A stretch of DNA of 64,000 nucleotides, from assembly GCF_001050475.1 (NCBI RefSeq), contig NZ_CP012034.1, positions 1 through 64,000 of the forward strand, given 5' to 3'. Shown in pieces: positions 10,189 through 17,459 of the stretch. The position numbers and the translations under genes were made by a program. The DNA comes from Companilactobacillus ginsenosidimutans. GTDB lineage: Bacteria > Bacillota > Bacilli > Lactobacillales > Lactobacillaceae. The notes below the pieces were generated by a model. It made no database searches. It was not told the origin of the DNA and was given only the letters and a program-made list of their open reading frames with translations. Numbering within the stretch: position 1 is the first letter of the stretch; the number at the start of each line of letters is the position of its first letter.

Positions 10189-10521
10189 ATGGATTATATT
10201 TTAGGTTTAAATTTGATTAGTGCAGGAGAACTTACATTGATTGGTGTTGCGGTGTATGCAATTACTCAAGCAATCAAGATCAGTAAGATTAAATTAGCAA
10301 ACAAGTATTTACCGTTTGTATCAATGATTTTGGGGGTGTTAATTGGTCTGTTTGTCGGCTTTATGCAAAATGATTCAAGTCTTTATCAAAGCGGATTTGC
10401 TGGCTTTTTAGTTGGTGCAAGTACAGCAGGACTATTTACAGGATTTAAAGGCGTAGCGGGTGGTTATTCTACCGAATGGAAACCAACCAAAGAACAAAAA
10501 AATCTGGATATGAAAGGATAG
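10189..10521 (+). CDS. Holin (A118-like, copy A)
   Basis: 110 residues, identical to 42659-42991. Three hydrophobic segments and a charged C-terminus, directly before the endolysin. Confidence 0.78.
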   Translation: MDYILGLNLISAGELTLIGVAVYAITQAIKISKIKLANKYLPFVSMILGVLIGLFVGFMQNDSSLYQSGFAGFLVGASTAGLFTGFKGVAGGYSTEWKPTKEQKNLDMKG

Positions 10522-10524
10522 AAT

Positions 10525-11511
10525 ATGTTTAATCCTAATATCATTAATAAGACATACACATTAGACGATTATCAAGGTGATACACGGCTAGCTTCTAACC
10601 GTTTTATTATCCTCCACGAATCAGGTAATGATAACGACAAACGAGATCCACAAGCGTTACTGCATGAGGTTCAGTATATGCATAACAACTATGGCAGTGC
10701 TTACGTCCAGTTTTTTGTTGGTTATATGGACGGCAAGGCACAAGTTTACCAAATCGGTGAACCAGGCTACGTATCGTGGGGAGCATTAACGGCTAATCCA
10801 TACGCACCAGTACAAATCGAGTTTGCCCGCACTGGCGACAAACACCAATTTAGAGAAGCCTATCGTTTGTATGTGGAAGTAGCTCGCTACTACGCTAATG
10901 CTTACGGTATCCCGCTCACTCTAGACAGTGGGGGCAATGGAATCAAGACACATCAATGGGTAACTAATAATTTTGGCGGTGACCACGTTGATCCTTACCC
11001 TTACTTTGCAAGCATGGGTATCACTAAATCACAGCTAGCATATGACCTTGCAAACGGATTTGATGACGATCCCGAACCAGAGAAGAAAGCCACTATTAAT
11101 AATGTGGTGACTGTGACGGCTGACTACTTCAAAGCATTTACCACAACAAGTAGCAAAGGCGTTCCTCATATTGGGACTGATATCCTTAGTGGCACGGCAT
11201 GGCAATCAGCTGATATTCTAGTACGTGATAAAAAAGCATACTTTAAAATCGGCAATGATACTTACATTCCACAGTCTGTCACTGACAAGGCGGGCAAGAT
11301 TGTTATTAACTATTTAGACGGTTACGGAGTTAATGCATACAATTCTAAAGGTCAAAGCATAAAAGACAGCAACCAAGTATTTAAAGGTGGCACTTCATGG
11401 GCAACCGGTGAAGAACTATTTAAAGTACCTAATGTTGGCTGGTGCTACCAAGTTTCCACAGATGAATATATCCCAGTTAAATTTCAGCAAGGTAGTGGAT
11501 TTAAGGGATAA
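10525..11511 (+). CDS. Endolysin: amidase plus SLAP-like wall binding (copy A)
   Basis: 328 residues, identical to 42995-43981, where it is described. It starts 3 bases after the holin stop. Confidence 0.88.
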   Translation: MFNPNIINKTYTLDDYQGDTRLASNRFIILHESGNDNDKRDPQALLHEVQYMHNNYGSAYVQFFVGYMDGKAQVYQIGEPGYVSWGALTANPYAPVQIEFARTGDKHQFREAYRLYVEVARYYANAYGIPLTLDSGGNGIKTHQWVTNNFGGDHVDPYPYFASMGITKSQLAYDLANGFDDDPEPEKKATINNVVTVTADYFKAFTTTSSKGVPHIGTDILSGTAWQSADILVRDKKAYFKIGNDTYIPQSVTDKAGKIVINYLDGYGVNAYNSKGQSIKDSNQVFKGGTSWATGEELFKVPNVGWCYQVSTDEYIPVKFQQGSGFKG

Positions 11512-11541
11512 GCATGATATACTAGTCTTTGGAACGGCAAC

Positions 11542-11580
11542 AATACCCACATCTATTAATTTAGGTGTGGGTATTTTTTT
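11542..11580 (+). terminator. Rho-independent terminator of the late operon (copy A)
   Basis: A 10-bp perfect stem (AATACCCACA / TGTGGGTATT) with a 14-base loop is followed by a T run, 30 bases after the endolysin stop. Confidence 0.88.
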
Positions 11581-11767
11581 GTTATATAAGTGATGAGAGT
11601 TTTATTAAACTTGAATTGAGGATAATTTCTTGATTTTTTTTGTTCATCAGTGTAGCGTTTATGATCAAAAAAATTTGAAACTTGATTAACTACCTGTTAA
11701 TATGTTTGTTGAAGCAAGTCGTTTATAAATGCCTCTTGCTTAATGTTATTCAGTATATAATGTAGTT

Positions 11768-11887
11768 GGCGATACGCTACGTTGCTAGGTAGAGGCTTAA
11801 ATCTACCCCTAGTCACAATTGGAGACTATTCCAATTCGGTATCGTAAATTATTGACCGTCTTTCATCTGAAGGGCGGTTATTTTTTT
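11768..11887 (+). ncRNA. Candidate structured phage RNA near attP (copy A)
   Basis: Identical to 44238-44357. A TATAAT box at 11756-11761 precedes a three-way junction fold and a terminator hairpin. The second copy gives the pairing. Confidence 0.5.
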
Positions 11888-11898
11888 AAGGAAAGTAT

Positions 11899-11985
11899 AT
11901 GACGTTTAATTCTCAAGATGTTCCGTTAAATCGATTAATAATTGATAGTCAAAAAGATATCAATTTTAAGGCAATGTTATTTTAA
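11899..11985 (+). CDS. Small 28-residue protein downstream of the structured RNA (copy A)
   Basis: ATG 11899 follows AAGGAAAG, and the frame ends at a TAA before another terminator. Identical to 44369-44455. Too short to classify. Confidence 0.35.
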   Translation: MTFNSQDVPLNRLIIDSQKDINFKAMLF

Positions 11986-11996
11986 TAATTGACAAC

Positions 11997-12028
11997 AAAA
12001 AAACACGCCTATTTTAGACGTGTTTTTC
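11997..12028 (+). terminator. Terminator after the 28-codon gene (copy A)
   Basis: The stem AAACACG / CGTGTTT with a T run closes the short transcription unit. The A run on the left side could let it work from the other strand too, at the end of a leftward transcript from the integrase. Confidence 0.7.
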
Positions 12029-12067
12029 ATTCGCTATTGCTTCGCTGTTCCCACATTACTATTTTTT

Positions 12068-12088
12068 TGAGTACCATTTGAGTACCAT
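12068..12088 (+). repeat. attP right-arm integrase-type repeats (junction)
   Basis: Two direct copies of TGAGTACCAT lie at 12068-12077 and 12079-12088, 11 bp apart, with a partial third copy (GAGTATG) after them. Matching copies lie on the other side of the core at 12273-12294. Paired repeats on both arms are the usual layout of arm-type sites for tyrosine integrases. Role is inferred. Confidence 0.65.
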
Positions 12089-12101
12089 GAGTATGAAATC
12101 C

Positions 12102-12115
12102 TACGAAATTTCGTA
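12102..12115. repeat. Perfect 14-bp palindrome in the att arm
   Basis: TACGAAATTTCGTA reads the same on both strands. It sits between the arm repeats and the core and could bind a dimeric factor such as an excisionase. It recurs at 44572-44585. Confidence 0.5.
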
Positions 12116-12187
12116 AAACCTCAAAAAATAAAAACGTTGTGTTATCAAGGGTTTGCGCCCTTATAAAACGTAATGAAATTTAAAAAA

Positions 12188-12205
12188 TGGAGATGAGGGG
12201 AATCG
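12188..12205 (+). other. att core at the junction of the two prophage copies
   Basis: The 18 bases TGGAGATGAGGGGAATCG equal the last 18 bases of ssrA (reverse strand 44658-44675). Left of the core is the phage right arm. Right of it the sequence switches to the integrase-side arm instead of ssrA. This is the arrangement of attP, expected between tandem prophages. The left limit of the core cannot be fixed without the outer attL. Confidence 0.85.
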
Positions 12206-12272
12206 GATACTAATTTTAATAACTCCCGATATATCAGTAGTTACAAGGCTTCTCAAGGGCTGTTTTTTCGCT

Positions 12273-12294
12273 TAGGTACCATTTTGAGTACCAT
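12273..12294 (+). repeat. attP left-arm integrase-type repeats
   Basis: TAGGTACCAT (12273-12282) and TGAGTACCAT (12285-12294) are 12 bp apart and abut the integrase stop codon. They mirror the pair at 12068-12088. Confidence 0.62.
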
Positions 12295-13455
12295 TTAGAA
12301 GTTCAGGAACTTAACCAGTTTTTCCGTTGCTTCTTTGTTTTGATCTGCTGTTACGTGAGTGTATATGTTTAATGTTGTTTGAGCGTCCTCATGTCCTAAC
12401 AATGTTTGAGCCTCTTTAATAGTTGCTCCTGAGGCAAACAATGCACTTGCGTAGGAATGTCTAAAACCATGTATGGTTATTGGGTGTAATAAAGTTTGTT
12501 CACTGTTCACACGTTTCATTATTAAATCTAACCATTTCTTTGGAGTATTTAATGATTTAAAGTGATTAGTATTACTATGAAAAATTAACTGTGAACCTTT
12601 ACCAATATTAAAACCCATTTTCAACAATTCCTTGCGATCCTGAATTCTCCAGAGGTTTAAATATTTAATTGTGGTTGTATCTAGGGGAATGGTACGAGTT
12701 CCCTTAATTGTCTTTGTGTCTTGAATTATCTGCTTTCCTCCAATACCTTGCGTCAGTGTTTTGTTGATTTGCAAAATGTTTTCGGTGTTGTTAAAGTCAT
12801 TCCACGTTAATGCTAAACATTCACCACGTCTAATACCAGTGAATGCAAGTATTCTAAACAATGTGTAACGTTCTAACTCTTTTTTTGAATCAATAAAATC
12901 GAAAAAGGTTTTCAACTCATCTTTATTCCAAAAGTTTGGTTCTTTTTCAATATGTTCAGTTTTTCGTGGCATGATAACTCTTTTAGCTGGGTTGTCAGTA
13001 ATGTACTGTTGCTGAATAGCATATTTGAAAATAGCACTGGTGTAATAAAACCAAGGTTTGAAATTGTTGGTAGTCGACTTAAACCATTTGTTTAGCTCAC
13101 TTTGTATTTGAGCAGTAGTGATTGATCTAATTCGATATTTGCCAAATGCCGGTAATATGTGATTTTCAAAAATCTTTTTCTTTTTGTACCACGTACTTTC
13201 ACGAACAGTATTCACATACCCCTCGAACCATTCATTATAAACCTCTTCAAAGGTTATATTTGTTTCTTTATGTTCTATAATTCCTTGTGTCGCTTGATAC
13301 TCTAGTTTTTTTAATTCAACTTTTGCTTCTTTGAGAGTTGCAAAATGTCGATTTGTTCTTTTGCTCTTTCCGGTTTTCGGATCAATACCTAAATAAATAT
13401 TAAATTTGTAGGCGGTTGATCCGTCTTTTTTTGTGTATTTTTTTATTTTCGTCAT
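12295..13455 (-). CDS. int: Tyrosine recombinase (phage integrase)
   Basis: The 386-residue protein has the usual three parts: an N-terminal arm-binding domain (about 1-60), a SAM-like core-binding domain (about 65-160) and a catalytic domain (about 175-380). Visible catalytic residues are R209 in GIRRGE, H329 and R332 in HGFRH, H355 in LGHE and Y365 in LNIYTH. It would carry out site-specific insertion at the ssrA 3' end. Its stop codon touches the arm-type repeats at 12273-12294. A 13-bp palindrome lies just upstream of its start. Length and motifs are complete, so it should be active. Confidence 0.96.
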   Translation of the reverse strand: MTKIKKYTKKDGSTAYKFNIYLGIDPKTGKSKRTNRHFATLKEAKVELKKLEYQATQGIIEHKETNITFEEVYNEWFEGYVNTVRESTWYKKKKIFENHILPAFGKYRIRSITTAQIQSELNKWFKSTTNNFKPWFYYTSAIFKYAIQQQYITDNPAKRVIMPRKTEHIEKEPNFWNKDELKTFFDFIDSKKELERYTLFRILAFTGIRRGECLALTWNDFNNTENILQINKTLTQGIGGKQIIQDTKTIKGTRTIPLDTTTIKYLNLWRIQDRKELLKMGFNIGKGSQLIFHSNTNHFKSLNTPKKWLDLIMKRVNSEQTLLHPITIHGFRHSYASALFASGATIKEAQTLLGHEDAQTTLNIYTHVTADQNKEATEKLVKFLNF

Positions 13456-13464
13456 ATTTTAGTC

Positions 13465-13477
13465 TCCCACCGTGGGA
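13465..13477. promoter_or_regulatory. Palindrome upstream of the integrase start
   Basis: TCCCAC-C-GTGGGA is a perfect 6+1+6 palindrome ending 9 bases before the int start on the minus strand. It covers the likely ribosome site (GGGAG). It could bind a regulator or hide the ribosome site in a hairpin. The adjoining GTGGGAACAG recurs at 17088-17097 and, inverted, at 12045-12054. Confidence 0.45.
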
Positions 13478-13508
13478 ACAGGGAAGAAACGACATGAACA
13501 ATTAAATG

Positions 13509-13694
13509 CTATTGAACATTATAAGTTTTTGATCCAATATTCTTGAAATCAGAATTAGAAAATTTAACTGTTACTTTATTTGTGTTTTCTAATTCAAACA
13601 CTACTACACCTTGTGTTTTTTTCTTTGGTAGTAGTTTATCGTTCATTGCGTCCTCTTGTGTTTGAAGAGGGCTATTTGCGTTTTCCTTGATCAT
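13509..13694 (-). CDS. Small hypothetical protein, possibly a frameshifted remnant
   Basis: 61 residues, soluble, no known domain. Its ATG lies inside the 25-codon reading frame 13672-13749, one frame over, and has no ribosome site of its own, so expression would depend on coupling. The text PLQTQEDAMNDKLL early in the protein resembles the GFKTKKEA segment that follows the start of AP2-like integrase arm domains. The two frames may thus be pieces of one broken gene. The C-terminal half has a beta-rich character. Confidence 0.5.
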   Translation of the reverse strand: MIKENANSPLQTQEDAMNDKLLPKKKTQGVVVFELENTNKVTVKFSNSDFKNIGSKTYNVQ

Positions 13695-13749
13695 CTTTGT
13701 AGTAAACGTGAAAAGCCCAAGAACCTTGCTTTTTGTATATTTGAGCCAT
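13672..13749 (-). pseudogene. 25-codon frame resembling an AP2-like integrase arm domain start
   Basis: ATG at 13749 is preceded by GGAGGTGTAATT, one of the best ribosome sites in the region. It encodes 25 residues (MAQIYKKQGSWAFHVYYK then DDQGKRK) and then TAG. The pattern W-x-F/Y-V-Y-Y-K-D-x-x-G-K-R-K is the hallmark of Tn916/phage integrase N-terminal arm-binding domains. The resident integrase has a different N-terminus. A one-base deletion near the stop would join it to the 13509-13694 frame. It could also be a real micro-protein. Confidence 0.5.
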
Positions 13750-13817
13750 AATTACACCTCCAAAAACGTAATTTGAGTAAAAATAAATAAGCCTAGGGTG
13801 GCTTATTTAATGAGAAT

Positions 13818-14183
13818 TTATAGCATTTCCTCTTTTTTCTTGTTAAATTCTTCTTGTGTTAAAACACCTTTTTCAACAAGTTTATGCATTTCTTCTAATT
13901 TATCTAAATCCAGTTTTTTATTTTTCTTTTCAGTGCTTTTTTCTTTAATGTATCCTGTGGTTTTTTGAGATACATTTTTTGTTAATTCTGGAGTTTTTAC
14001 TTTTAAAAATCCAAGCATCTTATCAAAATAGGGCCTTCCAAATTTATATAATCCCAATAATATTACTGCTAATATTATAATAAAAGGAATTGTGTAAAAT
14101 AACATTGATGGATCAAATAAAACTCTAACAATTATTATAAAGCTGATTATAAATATAAAAGTCTTCCATAGTAGTTTTGTCAT
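13818..14183 (-). CDS. Membrane protein with C-terminal SHOCT domain
   Basis: 121 residues. Two hydrophobic helices (about 5-25 and 30-50) are followed by a basic linker. The C-terminal SHOCT motif (about 94-121) contains LEEMHKLVEKGVLTQEEFNKKK. SHOCT modules are short oligomerisation helices often found in phage and membrane proteins. The gene lies in the lysogeny cluster between integrase and repressor, 9 bases after the Ltp-like gene. It is thus probably expressed in the lysogen, perhaps with a surface or exclusion role (inference). Confidence 0.72.
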   Translation of the reverse strand: MTKLLWKTFIFIISFIIIVRVLFDPSMLFYTIPFIIILAVILLGLYKFGRPYFDKMLGFLKVKTPELTKNVSQKTTGYIKEKSTEKKNKKLDLDKLEEMHKLVEKGVLTQEEFNKKKEEML

Positions 14184-14192
14184 TATTTGCTC

Positions 14193-14738
14193 CTAGTCGT
14201 TTAAATGCTGTACTGCGTAATCCGCCTCAGATTGTGTAAACTTTTCGCCATATTCTGATGTTAATTGATCTCTAATGCCTTCAGATGACATATCTTGGTC
14301 TTTTTGATAAGATTTAGCTTTTTTAAGTGCATTTTTATTGTAGTCAGCCTTTAGATTATCTACAGCATATTGTGCTGCTTCGGCAGAAAATTTATCTCCG
14401 TACTCAGAAGTTAGTTGGTCATAAATACCTTGTTTCGACATATACATAAGGTTCGAATATGTTTTAGCTTTATTTAGTGCTGATTTATATTCAGCTGGTA
14501 CATTATCTTCTTTTTTAGAATCATCAGATTTAAAGAAGTTTTTTACTTTCTTTTCTGCCTCTTTTGTTTCTTTTGTATTAGCTTTCGGGGTAGTTTTTTC
14601 GGTCTTTGTACTTTCAGGTGTTGTTTTATTTCCACTGTCGGAGATTGTATTTCCTACAATAATAATTGCAAATGCAACGATTAACCAGAACCACCATTTC
14701 TTATAGAAAGGTTTTTTCTTATTTTCTTCTCTTTTCAT
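14193..14738 (-). CDS. Ltp-like superinfection exclusion protein
   Basis: 181 residues from ATG 14738, chosen because GGGAGGAAT lies 10-11 bases upstream; a longer frame to 14777 lacks a ribosome site. A basic start and one membrane helix (about 12-33) anchor it. A Thr/Lys/Glu-rich linker follows, then two copies of the Ltp helix-turn-helix repeat, each with the core QLTSEYGDKF or QLTSEYGEKF. The Ltp protein of Streptococcus phage TP-J34 has the same repeats and blocks DNA injection by related phages. Here the anchor is a membrane helix without a lipobox cysteine. It is likely expressed from the prophage in the lysogen. Confidence 0.85.
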   Translation of the reverse strand: MKREENKKKPFYKKWWFWLIVAFAIIIVGNTISDSGNKTTPESTKTEKTTPKANTKETKEAEKKVKNFFKSDDSKKEDNVPAEYKSALNKAKTYSNLMYMSKQGIYDQLTSEYGDKFSAEAAQYAVDNLKADYNKNALKKAKSYQKDQDMSSEGIRDQLTSEYGEKFTQSEADYAVQHLND

Positions 14739-14795
14739 AATTTGTAATTCCTCCCAATAGTCAGCTTTTATTGTCATCAGTGTTTGGACATTAAA

Positions 14796-15410
14796 CTACA
14801 GTTCAGTTGTATATCTGATTGCTTTGCCAAGAATACGAGCAGGGCTGTCTTTGGTTACTATAATTGGATCATAGTCCTTGTTATCTGGCATAAGCATTAC
14901 AATGTTCCCAGAATGTTTAACCCGTTTCAAAGTTGCTTCTGTATCACTATTAACTAGGACTGCAGCTATTTCATCGTCCTCAACTTCTGGTTGCTCTCTA
15001 ATTAAGACATTGGAGCCATTAGGGATGGTAGGCTCCATTGAATGACCTTTAGCAACTAGATAGAATACGGTACCACTTGGGAGCGAGTCCTCAGGCTCCT
15101 CCAAATATCCTTCTATATTTTCTTCTGCAGTTATTGGATCTCCACATGCAATTTCGCCTAGTATAGGAATCATTGCAGTTTTATGCTTAGGAGATTGAGA
15201 GTTATCGATATTCAATAAATAATCAGGTTCTATATGAAATGCTTTGGCAAAATCATTTACGCGATTTAAAGGGAATTCTCTTGTTCTATTAAAATATCTG
15301 GAAACAGCTGATTTAGCCATACCGGTTCTGCGTGCTATTTCACTTATAGATAAATTTTGTTTTGATTTTAAATCATCTAATATATTCATAATTTCATCGT
15401 TAGTTCTCAT
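14796..15410 (-). CDS. cI: CI-type repressor (XRE helix-turn-helix plus S24 peptidase)
   Basis: 204 residues. An N-terminal XRE helix-turn-helix (about 5-62, SISEIARRTGMAKSAVSRYF) is followed by a LexA-like S24 domain (about 80-200). The self-cleavage bond is probably C89-G90 in IACGDP. The Ser in GHSMEP (S124) and the Lys in ATLKRV (K162) form the catalytic dyad. This predicts RecA-dependent self-cleavage and SOS induction. It is divergent from cro across a 190-bp operator region and heads the leftward lysogeny operon. Confidence 0.95.
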   Translation of the reverse strand: MRTNDEIMNILDDLKSKQNLSISEIARRTGMAKSAVSRYFNRTREFPLNRVNDFAKAFHIEPDYLLNIDNSQSPKHKTAMIPILGEIACGDPITAEENIEGYLEEPEDSLPSGTVFYLVAKGHSMEPTIPNGSNVLIREQPEVEDDEIAAVLVNSDTEATLKRVKHSGNIVMLMPDNKDYDPIIVTKDSPARILGKAIRYTTEL

Positions 15411-15459
15411 AATTTTCTCCTAAAACTATTTAAATACTATGTTTCCTTAACATGTTTCT

Positions 15460-15488
15460 ATTATATCATCGTTCCCAAAAGAATACAA
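15460..15488 (-). promoter_or_regulatory. Promoter of the repressor gene
   Basis: On the minus strand, TTGTAT (15483-15488) and TATAAT (15460-15465) are separated by 17 bases. The spacer contains GGGAACGAT, a candidate operator half-site. The transcript would start about 43 bases before the cI ribosome site. Confidence 0.72.
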
Positions 15489-15534
15489 TACATAGGAATA
15501 AAACATCTTTATGTATTTAATTTAGCAAAAAGTG

Positions 15535-15563
15535 TTGACAAACGAGAACATACCCTTTATAGT
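15535..15563 (+). promoter_or_regulatory. Promoter of cro and the early lytic operon
   Basis: TTGACA (15535-15540), a 17-base spacer and TATAGT (15558-15563) form a near-consensus promoter. GAGAAC sequences lie in the spacer and again just before the cro ribosome site, so repressor binding here is likely. Confidence 0.82.
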
Positions 15564-15600
15564 AAGTATCGTACTCGAAAGAGAACGGAGGTGATTGACA

Positions 15601-15837
15601 ATGACAATCAATTTGAGAAGATTAAAAGCAGAACGAATTGCAAGAGGAATCACACAAGATCAAATGGCGAGTCGCATGGGCTGGAGCACAAGAACACCCT
15701 ATGCAAAACGTGAAAATGGTTTCGTATCGATTGGTGCTGATGAATTAGCTAAAATGGCCACTATTCTTGGATTCTCAAGGGATGAGCTCGGGATTTTTTT
15801 TACAAAGGACGTTCCCAATAAAGAACGGATTCATTGA
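15601..15837 (+). CDS. cro: Cro-like XRE repressor
   Basis: 78 residues from ATG 15601. The TTG at 15595 touches the CGGAGGTGA ribosome site and is rejected as the start. A single XRE helix-turn-helix covers residues about 3-62 (GITQDQMASRMGWS, then the recognition helix). It is the first gene rightward from the divergent promoter pair, the position of Cro. It is expected to shut off the repressor promoter during lytic growth. Confidence 0.88.
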   Translation: MTINLRRLKAERIARGITQDQMASRMGWSTRTPYAKRENGFVSIGADELAKMATILGFSRDELGIFFTKDVPNKERIH

Positions 15838-15887
15838 TTGAAAAATATAATTGCGAATCAAAAGTTTTAGGAAGGGAAAAATAAAAA

Positions 15888-16616
15888 ATGAACGATTTAG
15901 TAATTATGAAAGATCAACAAGCAGTAACTAGCAGTTTACAAGTTGCAGAAACGTTTAATAAAGAACATAAAAATATAATTCGTGACATCGAACATCTATT
16001 GGAATCTGACAGCTCAGTTTTGAGCAGCCAAATATTTTTAAAATCTACACATGAAAATCGCGGAAAACAATACCCAATGTATTACATGAATCGAGACGGC
16101 TTCACATTATTAGCTATGGGATTCACAGGCAAAAAAGCTCTTAGATTCAAGATGCAATATATTGAGGCCTTTAACAAGATGGAAGAGCAAATCAAAACAG
16201 GTGGTTTCAAAATTCCATCGACAATGGCTGAAGCTTTACGTTTGGCGGCAGACCAACAGGAACAGTTAGAAGTGATGAAACCTAAGGCAATATTTGCAGA
16301 TTCGGTAGCAACATCACATACCACTATCTTAGTTGGTGATCTTGCCAAAATCATCAAAGGTAATGGTGTTGATACTGGTGCAAGACGTTTATTCCAATGG
16401 ATGAGAGATAACGGGTACTTAATCAAACGCAAAGGCGCAGATTATAATTCTCCAACTCAAAAATCGATGGACTTAGGCTTATTCAAGATTAAAGAGTCAA
16501 GCCATGTTAATTCAGACGGAGTCACGGTAGTAACAAAAACTCCAAAAGTTACTGGTAAGGGCCAACAATATTTTATTAATAAGTTTCTGGAAAATAACTC
16601 AGTTATTTCTAGATAG
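15888..16616 (+). CDS. Phage antirepressor (Rha-type N-domain, ANT C-domain)
   Basis: 242 residues. The N-terminal half (about 8-100) matches the pRha/Rha family (TSLQVAETFNKEHKNIIRDI, then RDGFTLLAMGFTGKKALRFK). The C-terminal half (about 115-235) matches the antirepressor ANT/KilA-C fold (GDLAKIIKGNGVDTGARRLF, then WMRDNGYLI). Such proteins bind and inactivate repressors or act in the early lytic switch. It lies directly after cro with an AGGAAGGG ribosome site. Confidence 0.9.
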   Translation: MNDLVIMKDQQAVTSSLQVAETFNKEHKNIIRDIEHLLESDSSVLSSQIFLKSTHENRGKQYPMYYMNRDGFTLLAMGFTGKKALRFKMQYIEAFNKMEEQIKTGGFKIPSTMAEALRLAADQQEQLEVMKPKAIFADSVATSHTTILVGDLAKIIKGNGVDTGARRLFQWMRDNGYLIKRKGADYNSPTQKSMDLGLFKIKESSHVNSDGVTVVTKTPKVTGKGQQYFINKFLENNSVISR

Positions 16617-16627
16617 GAGGAATGATT

Positions 16628-16819
16628 ATGAAAGTGACGTACGAGAATTTTTCGACAGCACAGGAGATTGTAGGTGAGTATGTGGACGCATTGTTTACAG
16701 GAAGACCGGTATACAACACGGATCGCAAGCGAGATTGTACAAGCTTGGAACTTATCAATGAAATAAAATCTGGAATCTCGGTAATGGAAACTTACTACTT
16801 GCAACAGGAGGCCGAATGA
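16628..16819 (+). CDS. Small early protein, unknown function
   Basis: 63 residues from ATG 16628. The AGGAGG at 16615-16620 is too close to the ATG at 16622. No domain recognised. The end overlaps the next gene as ATGA, showing operon coupling. Confidence 0.7.
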   Translation: MKVTYENFSTAQEIVGEYVDALFTGRPVYNTDRKRDCTSLELINEIKSGISVMETYYLQQEAE

Positions 16820-17082
16820 TGGAAATAACTTTGACCGAACAGCAAGAGCACGAATTGATGAAATCAGTATATGGAGTTGTTGGAAAGGCAGTTGCCGATT
16901 TTAAAAGAGATAACGGACTGATTGCAAAAACATATATGAAGAAATACGAAGCAGTTAAATATATGAACGTTTCAAACAACACATTTGACGGTTTTATCTT
17001 GGAGGGTTTACCAAGTCACACGGTAAAAGGTGTTGTTAGGTATTACAAAAAAGAGCTAGACGAATTTATGCTCAATCATTAA
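16816..17082 (+). CDS. Excisionase-like / MerR-type DNA-binding protein
   Basis: 88 residues. The C-terminal half (KKYEAVKYMNVSNNTFDGFI then a TVKGVVRYYKKELDEFM segment) has the winged-helix pattern of Xis/MerR-like DNA-binding proteins. There a short recognition helix is followed by a basic wing and a final helix. It could be the excisionase or an early regulator; neither is proven. It overlaps the upstream gene by 4 bases. Confidence 0.68.
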   Translation: MMEITLTEQQEHELMKSVYGVVGKAVADFKRDNGLIAKTYMKKYEAVKYMNVSNNTFDGFILEGLPSHTVKGVVRYYKKELDEFMLNH

Positions 17083-17120
17083 AAAATGTGGGAACAGGAA
17101 CGACAACAACAGGAGGAAAC

Positions 17121-17348
17121 ATGATAAAAGTCACACTCGAACAGCTAATCAGTAATGCAATTGTGATCGCAGGAGTATCAAGTTTAATCACTTATTTATT
17201 TACAAAGTACAAGTCGTTCAAAGGAATTATTGAAAATATTACAGATTTTTACGGAATGGATCACGACGAACCAGAAAACAAAGCAGGAGATAAGAATTTC
17301 AGAGAAAACATTTACAAGAAAGAGGGGCAAACACATGAACAGGTTTGA
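17121..17348 (+). CDS. Small single-pass membrane protein
   Basis: 75 residues from ATG 17121, preceded by AGGAGGAAAC. One membrane helix (about 8-28, including NAIVIAGVSSLITYLF) and a charged cytosolic tail ending GQTHEQV. The start at 17088 is rejected because it has no ribosome site and covers the GTGGGAACAG repeat. The next gene starts inside its 3' end. Confidence 0.65.
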   Translation: MIKVTLEQLISNAIVIAGVSSLITYLFTKYKSFKGIIENITDFYGMDHDEPENKAGDKNFRENIYKKEGQTHEQV

Positions 17349-17457
17349 TGAATGGCTACAAGATGAAACAGCCTACGGATCACTAACTCAAACAGAGGAA
17401 GAAAGCGAACCATATTACCCCGGTGCAGAACCTTGCGACGAAGAGAACGGGTGGTAG
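17335..17457 (+). CDS. Small acidic early protein (40 residues)
   Basis: ATG 17335 follows AGAGGGG and overlaps the upstream gene by 14 bases. The product is strongly acidic (many Glu/Asp, DEENGW end). No family recognised. Small acidic early phage proteins can be host-takeover or DNA-mimic factors, but there is no direct evidence here. Confidence 0.6.
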   Translation: MNRFDEWLQDETAYGSLTQTEEESEPYYPGAEPCDEENGW

Positions 17458-17459
17458 AT

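Larger units (their letters stand above)
1..12205 (+). mobile_element. Right part of a first prophage copy (tandem copy A)
   Basis: This segment matches 32471-44675 at a constant offset of 32,470 bp. All translated genes agree and every non-coding stretch I compared was the same. It begins inside the head-tail connector gene and ends with the 18-bp att core at 12188-12205. The integrase gene of the next copy follows directly. It is therefore the structural, lysis and att end of a second copy of the prophage, whose left end lies outside the window. The number of copies further left cannot be known. An assembly duplicate is the main alternative. Confidence 0.93.

Noticed and set aside
13672..13749. 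Start of a second intact integrase
   Set aside because: The frame stops after 25 codons, and no catalytic domain follows in any frame on that strand before the true integrase gene.
16082..16432. Minus-strand 116-codon frame opposite the antirepressor
   Set aside because: Antisense shadow of a clear antirepressor gene, without a ribosome site.
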